Shown: positions 38,987 through 50,439 of the stretch, piece by piece | Position numbering within the stretch: position 1 is the stretch's first letter | Layout of the letters: each line of letters begins with the position of its first letter | Assembly (NCBI GenBank): GCA_933207985.1 | Contig: OW240920.1 | Location: 145,892,861-145,956,860 of the forward strand | Direction of reading: 5' to 3' | DNA: 64,000 nt | DNA from: Pelobates cultripes | Taxonomy: Eukaryota; Chordata; Amphibia; Anura; Pelobatidae | Notes under the pieces: model-generated | What the model was told of the DNA's origin: nothing | Database searches by the model: none | Seen by the model: the letters and a program-made list of their open reading frames with translations, nothing else | Translations under genes and position numbers: made by a program

Positions 38987-39448
38987 TTAAAGGGACACTG
39001 TGGGCGCTGTAACCGCTTCATCTCATTTAAGTTGTTATAGTGTCTGGAGTCCCCTGGTGCTGCCTTACCGTTCCACATTAAACCGTTTATATTGTTTTAA
39101 CATTAAATGAGAGTCCCCAGTAACCGCTCCCCCTATGTGCTGCTTGGGATATTGAGGAAGTATTTGACTGAGCAGGAATGGGCTGCGGTGATTGGCTGAG
39201 AGTGTTAGCTGACCACATTCAGCCAATCACAGCTCCCATTACTGGTATGAATCGGTATGGTTAGAATAAAGTGTGTAATCTGTGCCTTAGCCACACCTCC
39301 AGTGAGAGCGAGGCTGTGGGTGGCCGGGACACTCATTTAGTGATAAACTACATGAAAATGGTTCAATACTGAATGGAGGAATAGCGCCAGGGGACTCCAG
39401 GCACTATAACCACTTCAATGAGAGGAAATGGTTACAGTGTCCCTTTTA
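38987..39448. mobile_element. T2-type TTAA MITE
   Basis: Starts TTAAAGGGACACTGTGGGCG and ends ggttacagtgtcccttttatt, the last TTAA degraded. Internally it matches the copy at 2612-3086 along most of its length, for example cagccaatcacagctcccat against cagcctatcacagcgcccat. Confidence 0.8.
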
Positions 39449-41302
39449 TTTCATGAATACATTGTCATTAATTGCTCTTGCTGACTTCATATGACAGCAG
39501 TTGCTGCTGATTTCACAACAGATAGTGAACTTTGTAATGGGTTTAGTTTGAAAACATTTACCTTATTCAGCAACTTTTTTTTCCTGCAACGTGCTCCTAT
39601 TATCAACTTTCCAGCTATTTGTTTGAGAAAATTATATGCAGCAAGTTTTTTTTAACTAAATAGCAAATTACAGTGAATTTTGCAGTTTGGTTTTCATAAC
39701 AACTCACTGTTTGGGGTATCAATGTCAGCGGCGTTGATTCGTGAAACTGGGTATTAAGGAGACCTGATGATAAAATTGTGAATTGTAGGCCAAACTAACT
39801 GAACTCGCTGAGTTTTCTAAGTTTGGCTATTTTTATGTAACTTTAAATTTTTCTACAATTTTCAATTTCTGCCCTGTATGTCAAAAAAGGCAAGTTTGAC
39901 AGGTGGTTAACACGGTGAGAGCTTGTGAGGCTGTCTGTGTGTGATAGTTTACTAAAAGGAAATTGGGGTGAACTAAAAACTTGACTCGAAAATTTAGGAC
40001 CAACAAGAAAAGGAGGTAAACAAAATCCGATACTGAAAATGTTTAATAATTTGATATTCAAAACTCCAGAAGTCACTGTGTCACAAATGGCCGTGTGAAT
40101 TAGGGTCTTATTCTGGTCTGTCAGAAACCTAGGTAACATAGTCTAACTTAACTGTTGTATATGTTATTTAGAGGACATTTCCCATGATGCTCAGCCACAG
40201 TCTGGGCCCAGATCCTGCGCAGTCTAAGTCTGCGATCAGTGATTGCTAAACTAACTATTTTTCACAAGCGCATATGAAATTGGGTGGGGAAAGAAAAATC
40301 ATGAATGAAAATGGAGATTCATTGGAACCAGTTTGATTCTATGTCCCCCGGGCAATATGAACGTGCTGTTAAAGAGCGGGCCAGTCAGCAAGGACAAGTA
40401 TGAGACTGAATGGGAGAGGATTGCATGAGGCCATGCTAGACTAGTAATGCAGTTAGTGTGTCTGGTGACGTGCATGGTCGTAAAGAGAGATTGCCCCCCT
40501 AGGATTATCTTACTTGGCTTCAATCAAATTTATTGGCATGCTTCACTTTATGGATTCATTCCTCTGGGGTTCCAGATAATTAAAACGCCAAGGAAGAAGC
40601 CCAGAATATCAGACGAGGCTGTGCGGCCAACAAGGGATTGGACTGTGGAGAGTGTCTGTTTTCTGGCTGTTATTTGTAGGAGCAGTCTGTGGAGTTCAAT
40701 GTTGACTGCAGGGCCACAGTGCAATGTTTACTGGGCAAGGGGTTTCGACTACAGAGACACAAAAGGTGCTGTAAGGGCTGGGCCGTCGTCTTTAGGAGGT
40801 ACAGACAGGTATTTTTTTATACTGATATAGATTAGATTAGGGAAAGTTCAAAAACAACGGGACAAGAGATAAACCATCGTTGGAGATATCCAATCAGCTG
40901 CTTTCATCTTTGTAGCTTTCCTTGTTAAATCCAGAGGAAAATCAGGATTATATAAACCTGGAAAATTTACAGTCTGAACCTAGGTTAATATAATAAATCT
41001 CTAGAGCGATACTAATGATCGATCGCTTTACTAGACAACAACTTGTTGCCCAACTAAGTGTGTAATCAGTCCGTATAGTGCCAAATGCCAGTTAATGCCC
41101 TACTAAGTATGAGCTGGCTGTACTGTGAGACATGGACGGCTTCACACGACTGGTGCCATCACTTTTATTTTAAAGGGACGGATAAGAAACAAACATCATT
41201 GCTATGTACTGAAGGGTTTATTGATTAAACAGTGACTGGTGGGGAATTGGATGTTAATAATAATTGCTATTGGTGTTTAATTAGTGTTGGAGGACTCCTA
41301 CA
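39449..41302. other. Intergenic stretch, no gene seen
   Basis: AT-rich. The longest frames (98 codons minus at 39843-40139, 127 codons plus at 40447-40830) show no recognisable domain, splice context or composition suggestive of a protein. No element ends were identified. Confidence 0.45.
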
Positions 41303-41444
41303 GTCTAATCCAGGGATAGGCAACTTTTGGCACTCCAGATGTTGTGGACTACACCCCCCATAATGCTCTTACACCCGTAATGCTGGCAAAGCATCATGGG
41401 AGGTGTATTCCAAAACACCTGGGGTGCCGAAGGTTGCCTATACC

Positions 41445-44183
41445 CAGGGCCGGATTAACATAGGGGCTGATGGAGCTGCAGCTCCAGGCCCAGGCCCATG
41501 GAATAGGCCCATTTAAAAAAAAAAAAATTATTATTATTTTTTTTTTTTTTACACACTACTCTTAGGTTTGCCACCTGACTGGTATTTTAATGGCACAGAC
41601 GGTATTTGAGGCTGCCTGGCCGTGCCGGTATTGCAGTAATACCAGCAATACAAATGCAGGTAATTTTCTCAGAATAAATGGAAATTACTCTGCAATACCA
41701 GCACTGGCCAGTAGGGGTCACTGTGTGTGGAGAGAGGCAGAGATAGGAAGTTACAGAATATCCCTGCCTCTCTCTACTACTCATTCATCCACGGGGGAGC
41801 AGCTACACAGCACAGAGAGTCTAGACTGCAGCTCTATAGCTCAGGTATGTGAGGGATGGGGGGAAAGGCAGCAGGGACACATGGGGACACTGAGACACTA
41901 GGGGACACATGGGGACACTGAGACACTAGGGGACACTGAGACACTAGGGGACACAGACACTAGGGGACACATGATGACACATACACTAGGGGACACTGAG
42001 ACACTAGGAGACAGACACTGGGAGACCTGGGAACACTGAGACACAAGGGGACACTGGAAAATATGGGGACACTGAGACACTAGGGGACACTGAGACACTT
42101 GGGGACATATGGGGACACAGACAATAGGGGACACATGGGGACACAGACACTAGGGGACACTAGGACACATGGGGACACAGACACTGGGAGACCTGGGGAC
42201 ACAGACACTTGGGGACACTGGAAAACATGGAGACACTGAGACACTAGGGGACACTGGGACACATGGGGATGCTGAGACACATGGGGACGCTGTGAGACAT
42301 AGGGACATTGGGAGACATTGGGACACGGAGACACTATGTCCCCCAGCCAGTGTCCCTAGTGTCTCAGTGTCCCCAAGTCTCCCAGTGTCTGTGTCCCATG
42401 TCTCTCAGTGTGCCTAGTGTCCCCATGTGTCCCAGTGTCCCCATGTCTATGTCCACAACTGTCCCCATGTCTCCCCAAGTGTCTGTCTCCCAGCCAGTGT
42501 CCCCTAGTCTCCCAGTATCCCCTAGTCTCCCAGTGTCCCCCAGCCTGCCAGTGTCTGTGTCCCTAGTGTCTTAGTGTCCCCAAATGTTTCGGTCTCTCCA
42601 TGTCTCCCAATGTCTGTGTTTCTAGTGTCTCAGTATGTCTGGTATCCCCATGTCTCTCAGTGTCCCTATATGTTCCAGTGTCCACATGTCTATGTCCACA
42701 ACTGTCCCCATGTCTCCCAGTGTCCCCAAGTGTCTGTCTCCCAGCCAGTGTCCCCTAGAGTCCCAGTGTCCCCTAGTCTCCCAGTGTCTGTGTTCCCATG
42801 TCTGTGTCCCTAGTGTCTTAGTGTCCCCAAATGTTTCAGTGTCCCCATGTCTCCCAGTGTCTGTGTCCCTAGTGTCTCAGTGTCCCCATTTCTCCCAGTT
42901 TCCCTAAATGTCTCAGTGTCCCCATGTCTCCCAGTGTCCCCATGTCTCTGTGTCCCCGGGTCTCTCAGTGTTCCCATGTCTCTCAGTGTCCCCAGTATCC
43001 TAGTGATATGGGGACACACTGAGACATTGAGACACTGGGAGAAATGGGGACAGACACTGGGAGACTAGGGGACTGGGCGACATGGGGACACTGACACTGT
43101 GATACATAGGGACACTGAGACATCCCATAGGATTGGCTGGTCCTGTCAACTAGGCAGATCAGGGGCAGAGCCAGCCCCTCAGCATCTCCTCATAAAGATA
43201 AATTGAATCAATGCATCTCTATGAGGAAAGTTCAGTGTCTGCATGCAGAGGGTGGAGACACTGAATGGCAGTGCTGCACACTTTGCAGTACTGCCCCAGG
43301 AAGCACCTCTAGCAGCCATCTAAGGAGCGGCCAGTGGAGTTATTTTCTCTGAAATGACAGTGTTTACTGCAAAAAGCCTGAATGGAATGATTCTACTTAC
43401 CAGAACAAATACAATAAGCTGTAGTTGTTCTGGTGAATATAGTGTCCCTTTAAGTTTGGAAGCTTAAGAGGGATGTATGGGAACAAAACTTGTGTGCACT
43501 GGCTGACATTAAAGTTAGTTTAGGTAATGCAGACGTTGGTCTCTCTAACACTGTGGCATGTCCCCTTTCTTCTACACTCACTACAGACACCTTTTCTCTG
43601 TTTCAGACTATATACCAGGAACTTCTGCCTGCTAGTAAGAAGGTAAGGAGACAAGTGGACCAGTGAGTGCTAGGGGACAGTCCTTAGAAAGAATGGAGTG
43701 AGCGCATCATTAGACGCATTTATGTCAAGCTCAAGGTGCAGCCTGCATAGTATGCCCTTAGTTGGACAGCCTGCAGGATTGGCAGGCAGCCTGACATTCA
43801 TTCATGCCAGGCTGACCTTCCAATTCTTTGGACAAACATGCCCCCTTTTTGGACATGTTCACCCCTTTTGGCAGGTCTTGTCACGTGATTCGCGCCAGTG
43901 GCACACCCTTTTACCCAACCCATTGACTTCCTGCTTCACTGGACACTGCTGTTAGGGGTTATGGATTTACTTGAAAGATGAAAGCATAAATTAGAGAGAA
44001 ATTAGCATAGAGTATGTGTTTTCTTATAGCTGCATCCTATGAGTTTCCCTCCTGCACCATCTCCATCAGATACATGACGCTTGGGAGGTATGATTGTTTT
44101 AGTGTTTTTGATTGATAAGATTCCGTAATTAGGCCCATCATAATTGTCAGCCCCAGGCCCACTGTGCTCTTAATCCGGCCATG
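41445..44183. mobile_element. Non-autonomous hAT element, 2739 bp
   Basis: Terminal inverted repeats are CAGGGCCGGATTAA and TTAATCCGGCCATG, with the exact 8-bp duplication CCTATACC at 41437-41444 and 44184-44191. Subterminal sequences correspond as well (caggcccaggcccatggaat / cagccccaggcccactgtgc). No transposase is seen. The interior holds a bidirectional minisatellite (41868-43115), a T2 MITE piece (43120-43455) and a short exon-like segment at 43607-43642. Confidence 0.88.
41868..43115. repeat. ~19-bp bidirectional minisatellite
   Basis: Units of ggggacactgagacactag run forward from 41868 to about 42335. The inverse complement (ctagtgtctcagtgtcccc) then runs from about 42336 to 43005, and the forward form returns at about 43006-43115. 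Longer sub-blocks such as ccatgtctatgtccacaact recur at 42441 and 42688. The reading frames in it (MSPSV-type repeats) are not genes. Confidence 0.92.
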
Positions 44184-44774
44184 CCTATACCTGGTCTAGT
44201 CTTTATGGTACTGTGTGTTGACTTCTTGTCTGGCCTCACTTCCTCTCGCTCTCTTGCTAGGCAGCCATTTTGTCTTTCAGATGCAATAACGTTTTGTTTC
44301 TAATTTTATTAATTCATTCTGTTCCTGTTTAAGCAAAACACAGACTAAGGGTTCTCAATCACGTGTGCACCCCGCAACTTCTACATTGCAGCTTTGAAAT
44401 CCTGGACATGTTGAATTTGCAAAGCGTTAGCAACACATAATTCAATGTTATATTACCAATTATTCAGTCCCTGGTTCAACAGCCTCGACAATCTTCAAAT
44501 TCAAATGGTATCACTAGGTTGTTTTTTTGCCAGTTCATGAATTGTGGCTTATTAAAATAAAACCTACAGTTTCTTTTCTTTTATTATCACAATTATAACA
44601 TGTCTGCAGAATATCGGTCACCGGAGCAGTTTGTTTTATCCTCGGTCTCGACTATCCTTATTTTCTTTCCAATGGAATAATAAAACCTTGTTATTTTCTG
44701 GATTTTGTTTCTTTCTATCAATATAACAATATCCGGTTTGTCCGAGCCCGTGGTGGCGGCGGGATCTGGTGGTT

Positions 44775-46143
44775 TGCGTCCATCAAGTTCAGCCTACCTC
44801 ACATTTGTTTTTTGCTGTTGATCCAAACGAAGGCAAAAAAAACAGTTTGAAGCACAATTTTGCAACAAGCTAGGAAAAAAATTCCTTCTTGACTCCAGAA
44901 TGGCAGTCAGATTTATCCTTGGATCAAGCAGTTATTACCCTACATTGAAAGATTATATCCTTGAATATTCTGTTTTTGCAAGTATGCATCTAGTAGCTGT
45001 TTGAACATCTGTATGGACTCTGATAAAACCACTTCTTCAGGCAGAGAATTCCACATCCTGATTATTCTTACAGTAAAAAAACCTTTCCTTTGCCTTAGAC
45101 GAAATCTTCTTTCTTCCAGTCTAAACGCATGGCCTTGTGTCCTATGTAAAGTCCGGTTTGTGAATAGACTTCCACACAATGGTTTGTATTGGCCCCGAAT
45201 ATATTTGTATAATGTTATCATATCCCCTCTCAGGCGACGTTTTTCTAAACTAAATAGGTTTAAATTTGTTAACCTTTCTTCATAGCTGATATGTTCCATT
45301 CCTTTTGTTAATTTTGTAGCCCGCCTCTGCACTTTTTCTAGTGCCATAATATCCTTCTTTAGAACAGGTGCCTAAAATTGCACAGCATGTTCAATATGGG
45401 GTCTTACCAGTGATTTATAAAGAGGCAAAATTATATTCTTGTCCCGAGAATGAATGCCCTTTTTCATGCATGACAATACCTTACTGGCCACTGCTGATTG
45501 ACATTGCACATTGTTGCATAGTTTGTGGTCTATAACAATTCCCAAGTCCTTTTCATGTGTTGTTATCCCTAATTCGCTTCCATTAAGGGTATACGTTGCT
45601 TGTGTTTTCTTTACGCCGAAGTGCATAACTTTGCATTTTTCAACATTAAATTTCATCTGCCATTTGAGTGCCCAGTCCCCAGTCTATCTAAATCCCTCTG
45701 CAGCAAAGTAATATCTTGCTCACATTGTATTGTTTTACAAAGTTTTGTGTCATCTGCAAACACTGAAACATGACTTTCAATGCGGTCTTCAAGATCATTT
45801 ATAAACATGTTAAATAGAAGGGGTCCCAGAACAGACCCCTGAGGGACAACACTTGCCACCTCTGTCCAGCTTGAAAATTTACCATTAATGACAACTCTTT
45901 GTACTCTGTTTTTAAGCCAATGTTCTACCCAAGAACAAGCATTTTCATCTAGACCGATTTCTTGAGTTTGAACACTAATCTATTGTGTGGAACTGTATCA
46001 AATGCCTTGGCAAAATCCAAATAGATCACATCCACGGCAACACCCTGATCTATACTTCTACTTACTTCTTCGTAGAACGCAATCAAGTTAGTTTGACATG
46101 ACCTGTGCTTCATAAAACCGTGCTCACAGACTAAGCGGTACTA
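44775..46143 (-). pseudogene. CR1/L2-type LINE ORF2 relic and 3' UTR
   Basis: Minus-strand pieces in order: a region readable as YLDFAKAFDTVPHNRL near 46000; VVPQGSVLGPLLFNMFINDL and VSVFADDTKL (45859-45653) with the reverse-transcriptase FADD active site; FNVEKCKVMHFGVKKTQATY to LYKSLVRPHIEHAVQF (45656-45372); and FSLEKRRLRGDMITLYKYIR to the stop (45347-44940). A 3' UTR ends near 44775 with the same sequence as the copy ending at 27660. Frame changes between the pieces and 5' truncation make it inactive. Confidence 0.9.
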
Positions 46144-46175
46144 TCATGCTGGTACAGTGCCCTTGCTTGCTTTCA

Positions 46176-46735
46176 TTAAAGGTTTTCTCCAACCCTTTTT
46201 CACTGATGATAGAATAATCTCAATATCAGTTCTCCCTACAAAAACGCTCAAAAAATGTTAAAATAAAGTTTTACTTACCTTAATAATCCAGTGCTAAATT
46301 AAGCTGCCTGGCACTGCTCGCCCGCTGTGCCGTCACGCAGCCGTGCCGAGGTCCAATCAAAGGCTTCTCAGAGAGAAGCCTTTAATTGGAGGATTTGACC
46401 GTATGCGCGCACTCTGACCTCGCAAAGGGAGAGTGAAATGGAGGACGGTTTGGAGGGTGGGAAAAAAAAAAAGAATGTGATTGGGAGGACAGACATAAGC
46501 TTCTCCCTTGTAGGCTCTGACAGCAAGGGAGAATCATTTAATTCTGTTGCCAGCTTGCAATGCGCACTGATGACATTTAATTTATGCACAGAATTTATAT
46601 TAGGCAACCTGGAACAATGTTCTGGGCTGCCTAAGTCACGTGTGCTGGGGGTGCACAATTAGAAACGTTGAACATCCAGACTCCTACCACCATGACTACT
46701 TTAAAAAGGTCATGGTGGTTGGAGTAACCCTTTAA
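46176..46735. mobile_element. T2-type TTAA MITE
   Basis: Starts TTAAAGGTTTTCTCCAACC and ends ggttggagtaaccctttaa, with TTAA at 46176-46179 and 46732-46735. It has an internal palindrome (aaaggcttctcagagagaag cctttaa). A third T2 subfamily, different from those at 2612 and 19742. It sits about 30 bp from the truncated 5' end of the LINE relic. Confidence 0.8.
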
Positions 46736-46967
46736 ATAATGTTGGCTGTCCAGTTTCATGCAGGGCAGCCCTGCTTTCAATACGTCCATTTGACCTTTGT
46801 ATAGACAATGTTTTGTATCCAAGTCCGTGATGAACCTGTCATTAAAAACACATTAAGTTCTAAACCGTGAAAGTCATTTATTTACAGCAGGGTCAAAGTA
46901 TTTTATTTACACAGAATAGTTTATAAACACATTTCTTGCAGTTTAAACATGTATTACTATGATTTTA

Positions 46968-47145
46968 TTGCTGGGGAGCTCTGTGATACTGCACATTACT
47001 GTGAGTTTTATTGCTGTGGAGCTCTGTGATACCCTCATACACTGCACATTACTGTGAGTTTTATTGCTGTGGAGCTCTGTGATACCCTCATACACCCTGC
47101 ACATTACTGTGAGTTTTATTGCTTTGGAGCTCTGTGATACACACA
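46968..47145. repeat. ~57-bp tandem repeat, ~3.5 copies
   Basis: Unit cacattactgtgagttttat, tgctgtggagctctgtgata, ccctcatacactg. The unit is recognisably the inverse complement of the 48-bp minisatellite at 55735-57385 (shared ttattgctgtggagctctgt and acattactg). Confidence 0.9.
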
Positions 47146-49210
47146 TTACAAATGTTTTTTCTTCTATAAATCAGGATATCGGGTTATATAAACTGCACAC
47201 AGCGTCGGAGGCGATTTATCAGAATTGATCATAGTCCATGGTCCTGGCCACTGCATGCTTTGAAACTCACCTCCTGTTTACCAACAGTAGCACTCCATGT
47301 TTTATCAGGGGTTTGTCATTTTTTATTATCATCATAACTGGCAGATTATAAAAAGCTACCAGTAATTGGCAGTGCAGTAATATATTATAAACTGTTGATC
47401 TGCGAGGAAACGCCAGGGGGTAAATTTACTAAATGATGCTTTGCGGAGAGTCAACGCTGCAAAATGTAGCCAAACCATCAGTTTGAGACTTTTTCTCCAA
47501 CTCATAAAAATTGACTGAAGTTTGGTAACTCAGTAAATTTTTCCCAAACTCACCATTTAGTAAATAATCTCTTTGGTTTTAAATTAGAAAGCAAGTGGTA
47601 AAAGCCAAGATTTCTTGTATTGACAGGTTGGGATAATTGGGATCCTTAGAGACTACATTGGACTCCTGTCGTGGGGTAACATTTTGGTGCTGTTTTTAGC
47701 TCCCTCAATGTCTCTTGTTGGGTAACTGGCCAGGACTCCAATTGCGGCCGGTGTGTGTAAGATGACCATCTATGACCGGGACTTCATTCTGTACTTCCTC
47801 CCAGAATCATTTTTCAGACATATGATTTTATTTTAATTTGAGTGTCTTCGCTAAACAAATACTCTGATATCCGAATGCCTTGATTAAAAGCAATTTATTT
47901 CAAATCTTGTCTCAAAGAATTCATTAATGATTTGAATTAAATTGCTTGCAAATACAGAATCTTCCCCCTAAGATGTTTATCTATTGGTTTATGAGAATGA
48001 GGAGATACAAATACAGAGAATCTGGGCCTAGGGGAACTTACAATGAAATGAAACAGATATACATGTGTAAAAGATTATGCCTTAAGAAGGATTCAAAATG
48101 TTGAATAAAAATGAAAAACATGTGGTACAGTTTGTTATAATTATTTCCTAGTTTGGCCTTTACCAACTTCCCGTTCATGACAAAGAATTAAATGTCGCTC
48201 TTTGTTGAGAGTGATCACAACTGGACTTGTGTTCCCCTATACCTTGCTCTTGTCTTGGTTCTGTAGGGCTTGCTGACTACAGGTCAAGAAGTTCTTCCTC
48301 TGGAGGAAGGCCAGAAGGAATGGTTCGTGAATTATATGTACGGGACATTGTAGTCACTTGTGTTGTTTGATAATAACTTATCAGAATACCAAAAGTTCTG
48401 AGATAACCAAAGGATATTTCAACACAGGTTGCATCAGCCATCACTTGGTGATAAATGGATCTGGGAACAACACACAACAGAGTTATTACTATTTTTGTCC
48501 CGTTAAATGACAGTAGTAAGAACATATCCCCTCCCACCCCCCAAATAAAAATAGAAATCACGACAGGTTTGCTTTAATGCCTCGAGGAGTAAGAGCAAAG
48601 TTTACAGACAGTAATGTTGACTAGAGGTCAAACTTCATCTGTTAAAAGTCTTTAAAGATCACCTAAGGTAGCGCTTATTGTAGCTGAACCTTCGGTCTCT
48701 GTAGTGTGTTGATTGCTACTAACAGTACAAAGTCTGTCTCCACTTACAGTGACTCGAACATAAAGTTCAAACGCCAAATTCACACTTACCCAGAATCCTT
48801 CTCCTGGACCGACTCATAAAAATGAATACCCTCCATATATTATAACATAGAATCCTAAAATGTAACACACACGTAGAAATTACAGTGATCCAGAGAGCGG
48901 TTATCTATGAGAATGTACGGGTAATTTGAAACAAGATAAAAACTGCCCACTGAGCTGAATTACGTAAACATATCGAGATACAAATACAAACTGTGACATA
49001 TTTTTCTTTGATCTACTGAGTGAATGAAAGGAATTGAATCTGTAGTGTACTCGCCTGAGTGAGATGGAAAAAGACACAATCATTCACACTTGTCAGAATT
49101 AAAAAAAAAATATTGAAATATCAGTGAGCTATAATTAGTATTGTGTAATCATATTCAGATAACAGAGCAATAAGAATGAACTTAGTCATCCACATATGGT
49201 ATACTCCAAA
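47146..49210. other. Intergenic stretch; exon-like block at 48256
   Basis: No secure gene. At 48267 on the + strand a strong acceptor (ttgtcttggttctgtag) opens a block whose frames read LADYRSRSSSSGGRPEGMVR ELYVRDIVVTCVV-stop or GLLTTGQEVLPLEEGQKEWF VNYMYGTL-stop. The minus strand of the same place, after an acceptor at 48459 (gttgttcccag), reads SIYHQVMADATCVEISFGYL and ends PPEEELLDL-stop. The three cannot all be real and no partner exon was found. Confidence 0.3.
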
Positions 49211-49213
49211 TAT

Positions 49214-49730
49214 TAAAGGGACACTCCAGGCTCCCACACACATTATATGCACTGTGTAGGTTAGGTTACAGTTAGTTATACTGGGTGGGTTTATATTATT
49301 AAAGGGACACTCCAGGCTCCCACACACGTTAGATGCACTGTGCAGGTTAGGTTACAGTTATACTGGGTGGGTTTATATTATTAAAGAGACACTCGAGGCT
49401 CCAACACACGTTAGATGCACTGTGTAGGTTAGGTTACAGTTAGTTATACTGGGTGGGTTTATATTATTAAAGGGACACTCCAGGCTTCCACACACGTTAG
49501 GTGCACTGTGTAGGTTAGATTACAGTTAGTTATACTGGGTGGGTTTATATTATTAAAGGGACACTCCAGGTTCCCACACACGTTAGATGCACTGTGTAGG
49601 TTAGGTTACAGTTAGTTATACTGGGTGGGTTTATATTATTAAAGGACACTCCAGGCTCCCACACACGTTAGATGCACTGTGTAGGTTAGTTACAGTTAGT
49701 TATACCGGGTGGGTTTATATTATTAATAGT
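49214..49730. repeat. ~88-bp satellite derived from a T2 MITE end
   Basis: Six copies of attaaagggacactccaggc, tcccacacacgttagatgca, ctgtgtaggttaggttacag, ttagttatactgggtgggtt, tatatt. Each unit begins with TTAAAGGGACACTCCAGG, the T2 MITE terminus found at 53488. Copies are nearly identical, so the expansion is recent. From 49731 to 50439 nothing was recognised. Confidence 0.9.
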
Positions 49731-50439
49731 ATTTTTTTTGCGGTTTACCTGTTTGTTTGAGGTACCATTGTAGTTTGCATCGGTGAGCAATGAATTGAGA
49801 ATGTTTTAAACGTCTGCAATTCAAACTGTTATAAATTTTTTTTAAACATCCAGCATATAATCCGACAACCTAAACTAAACATTTACATAACGTTAGAGGC
49901 CAAAGTGTTGTTGTTTTTGTTTTATTACCATCAGTGAACTTATAACTCTCTTAGCAGCTTAACTACAGTATTTTTAAGTTATGTGTAATTACTATGTCTG
50001 AAGGTCTGAAGGTCTGAAGTTAATAAACATCAGTAATTAGTCATTTATTAAACATCGGTCTGAAATATTGCTGAAACCATTATTGTCTGAGATTAAAATC
50101 AAACGAAAACACAACATAAATATGTAACCATTGTCAAATGTATAGAAAACAGGAGAGCGCAACGCTATTTGTAATTAAAAACAAATAAATAAGTTAAAAG
50201 ATATAAATGAATATATATATTTGTGTTTGGGGCATTCTCATATGATATAGAATAAGATGGGTTGTAGAGATGTAGCTTTAGGAATAATCGGCTGAGGTGT
50301 GCCGAAACCGACGTATGCTGTAGGCAGGTAAAAAGTGGGCAAAAAGAGACATATAAATGCAAAACATTATACAGGATCATAGTGCATTTGTTAACCATCA
50401 GTTAGACATTTTAATGAAAGCTTCCTAATTCCAGAATCG

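Larger units (their letters stand above)
41311..44193. mobile_element. hAT MITE split by a larger hAT element
   Basis: The left piece 41311-41444 starts CAGGGATAGGCAACTTTTGG and runs through a palindrome like that of the MITEs at 9268 and 24219. The right end, cctatacctg, lies at 44184-44193 beyond the insertion. The outer 8-bp flanks gtctaatc (41303-41310) and gtctagtc (44194-44201) are its own target duplication with one mismatch. Confidence 0.8.

Noticed and set aside
40447..40830. 127-codon plus ORF
   Set aside because: No recognisable domain, no splice context, ordinary for chance in this length of sequence.
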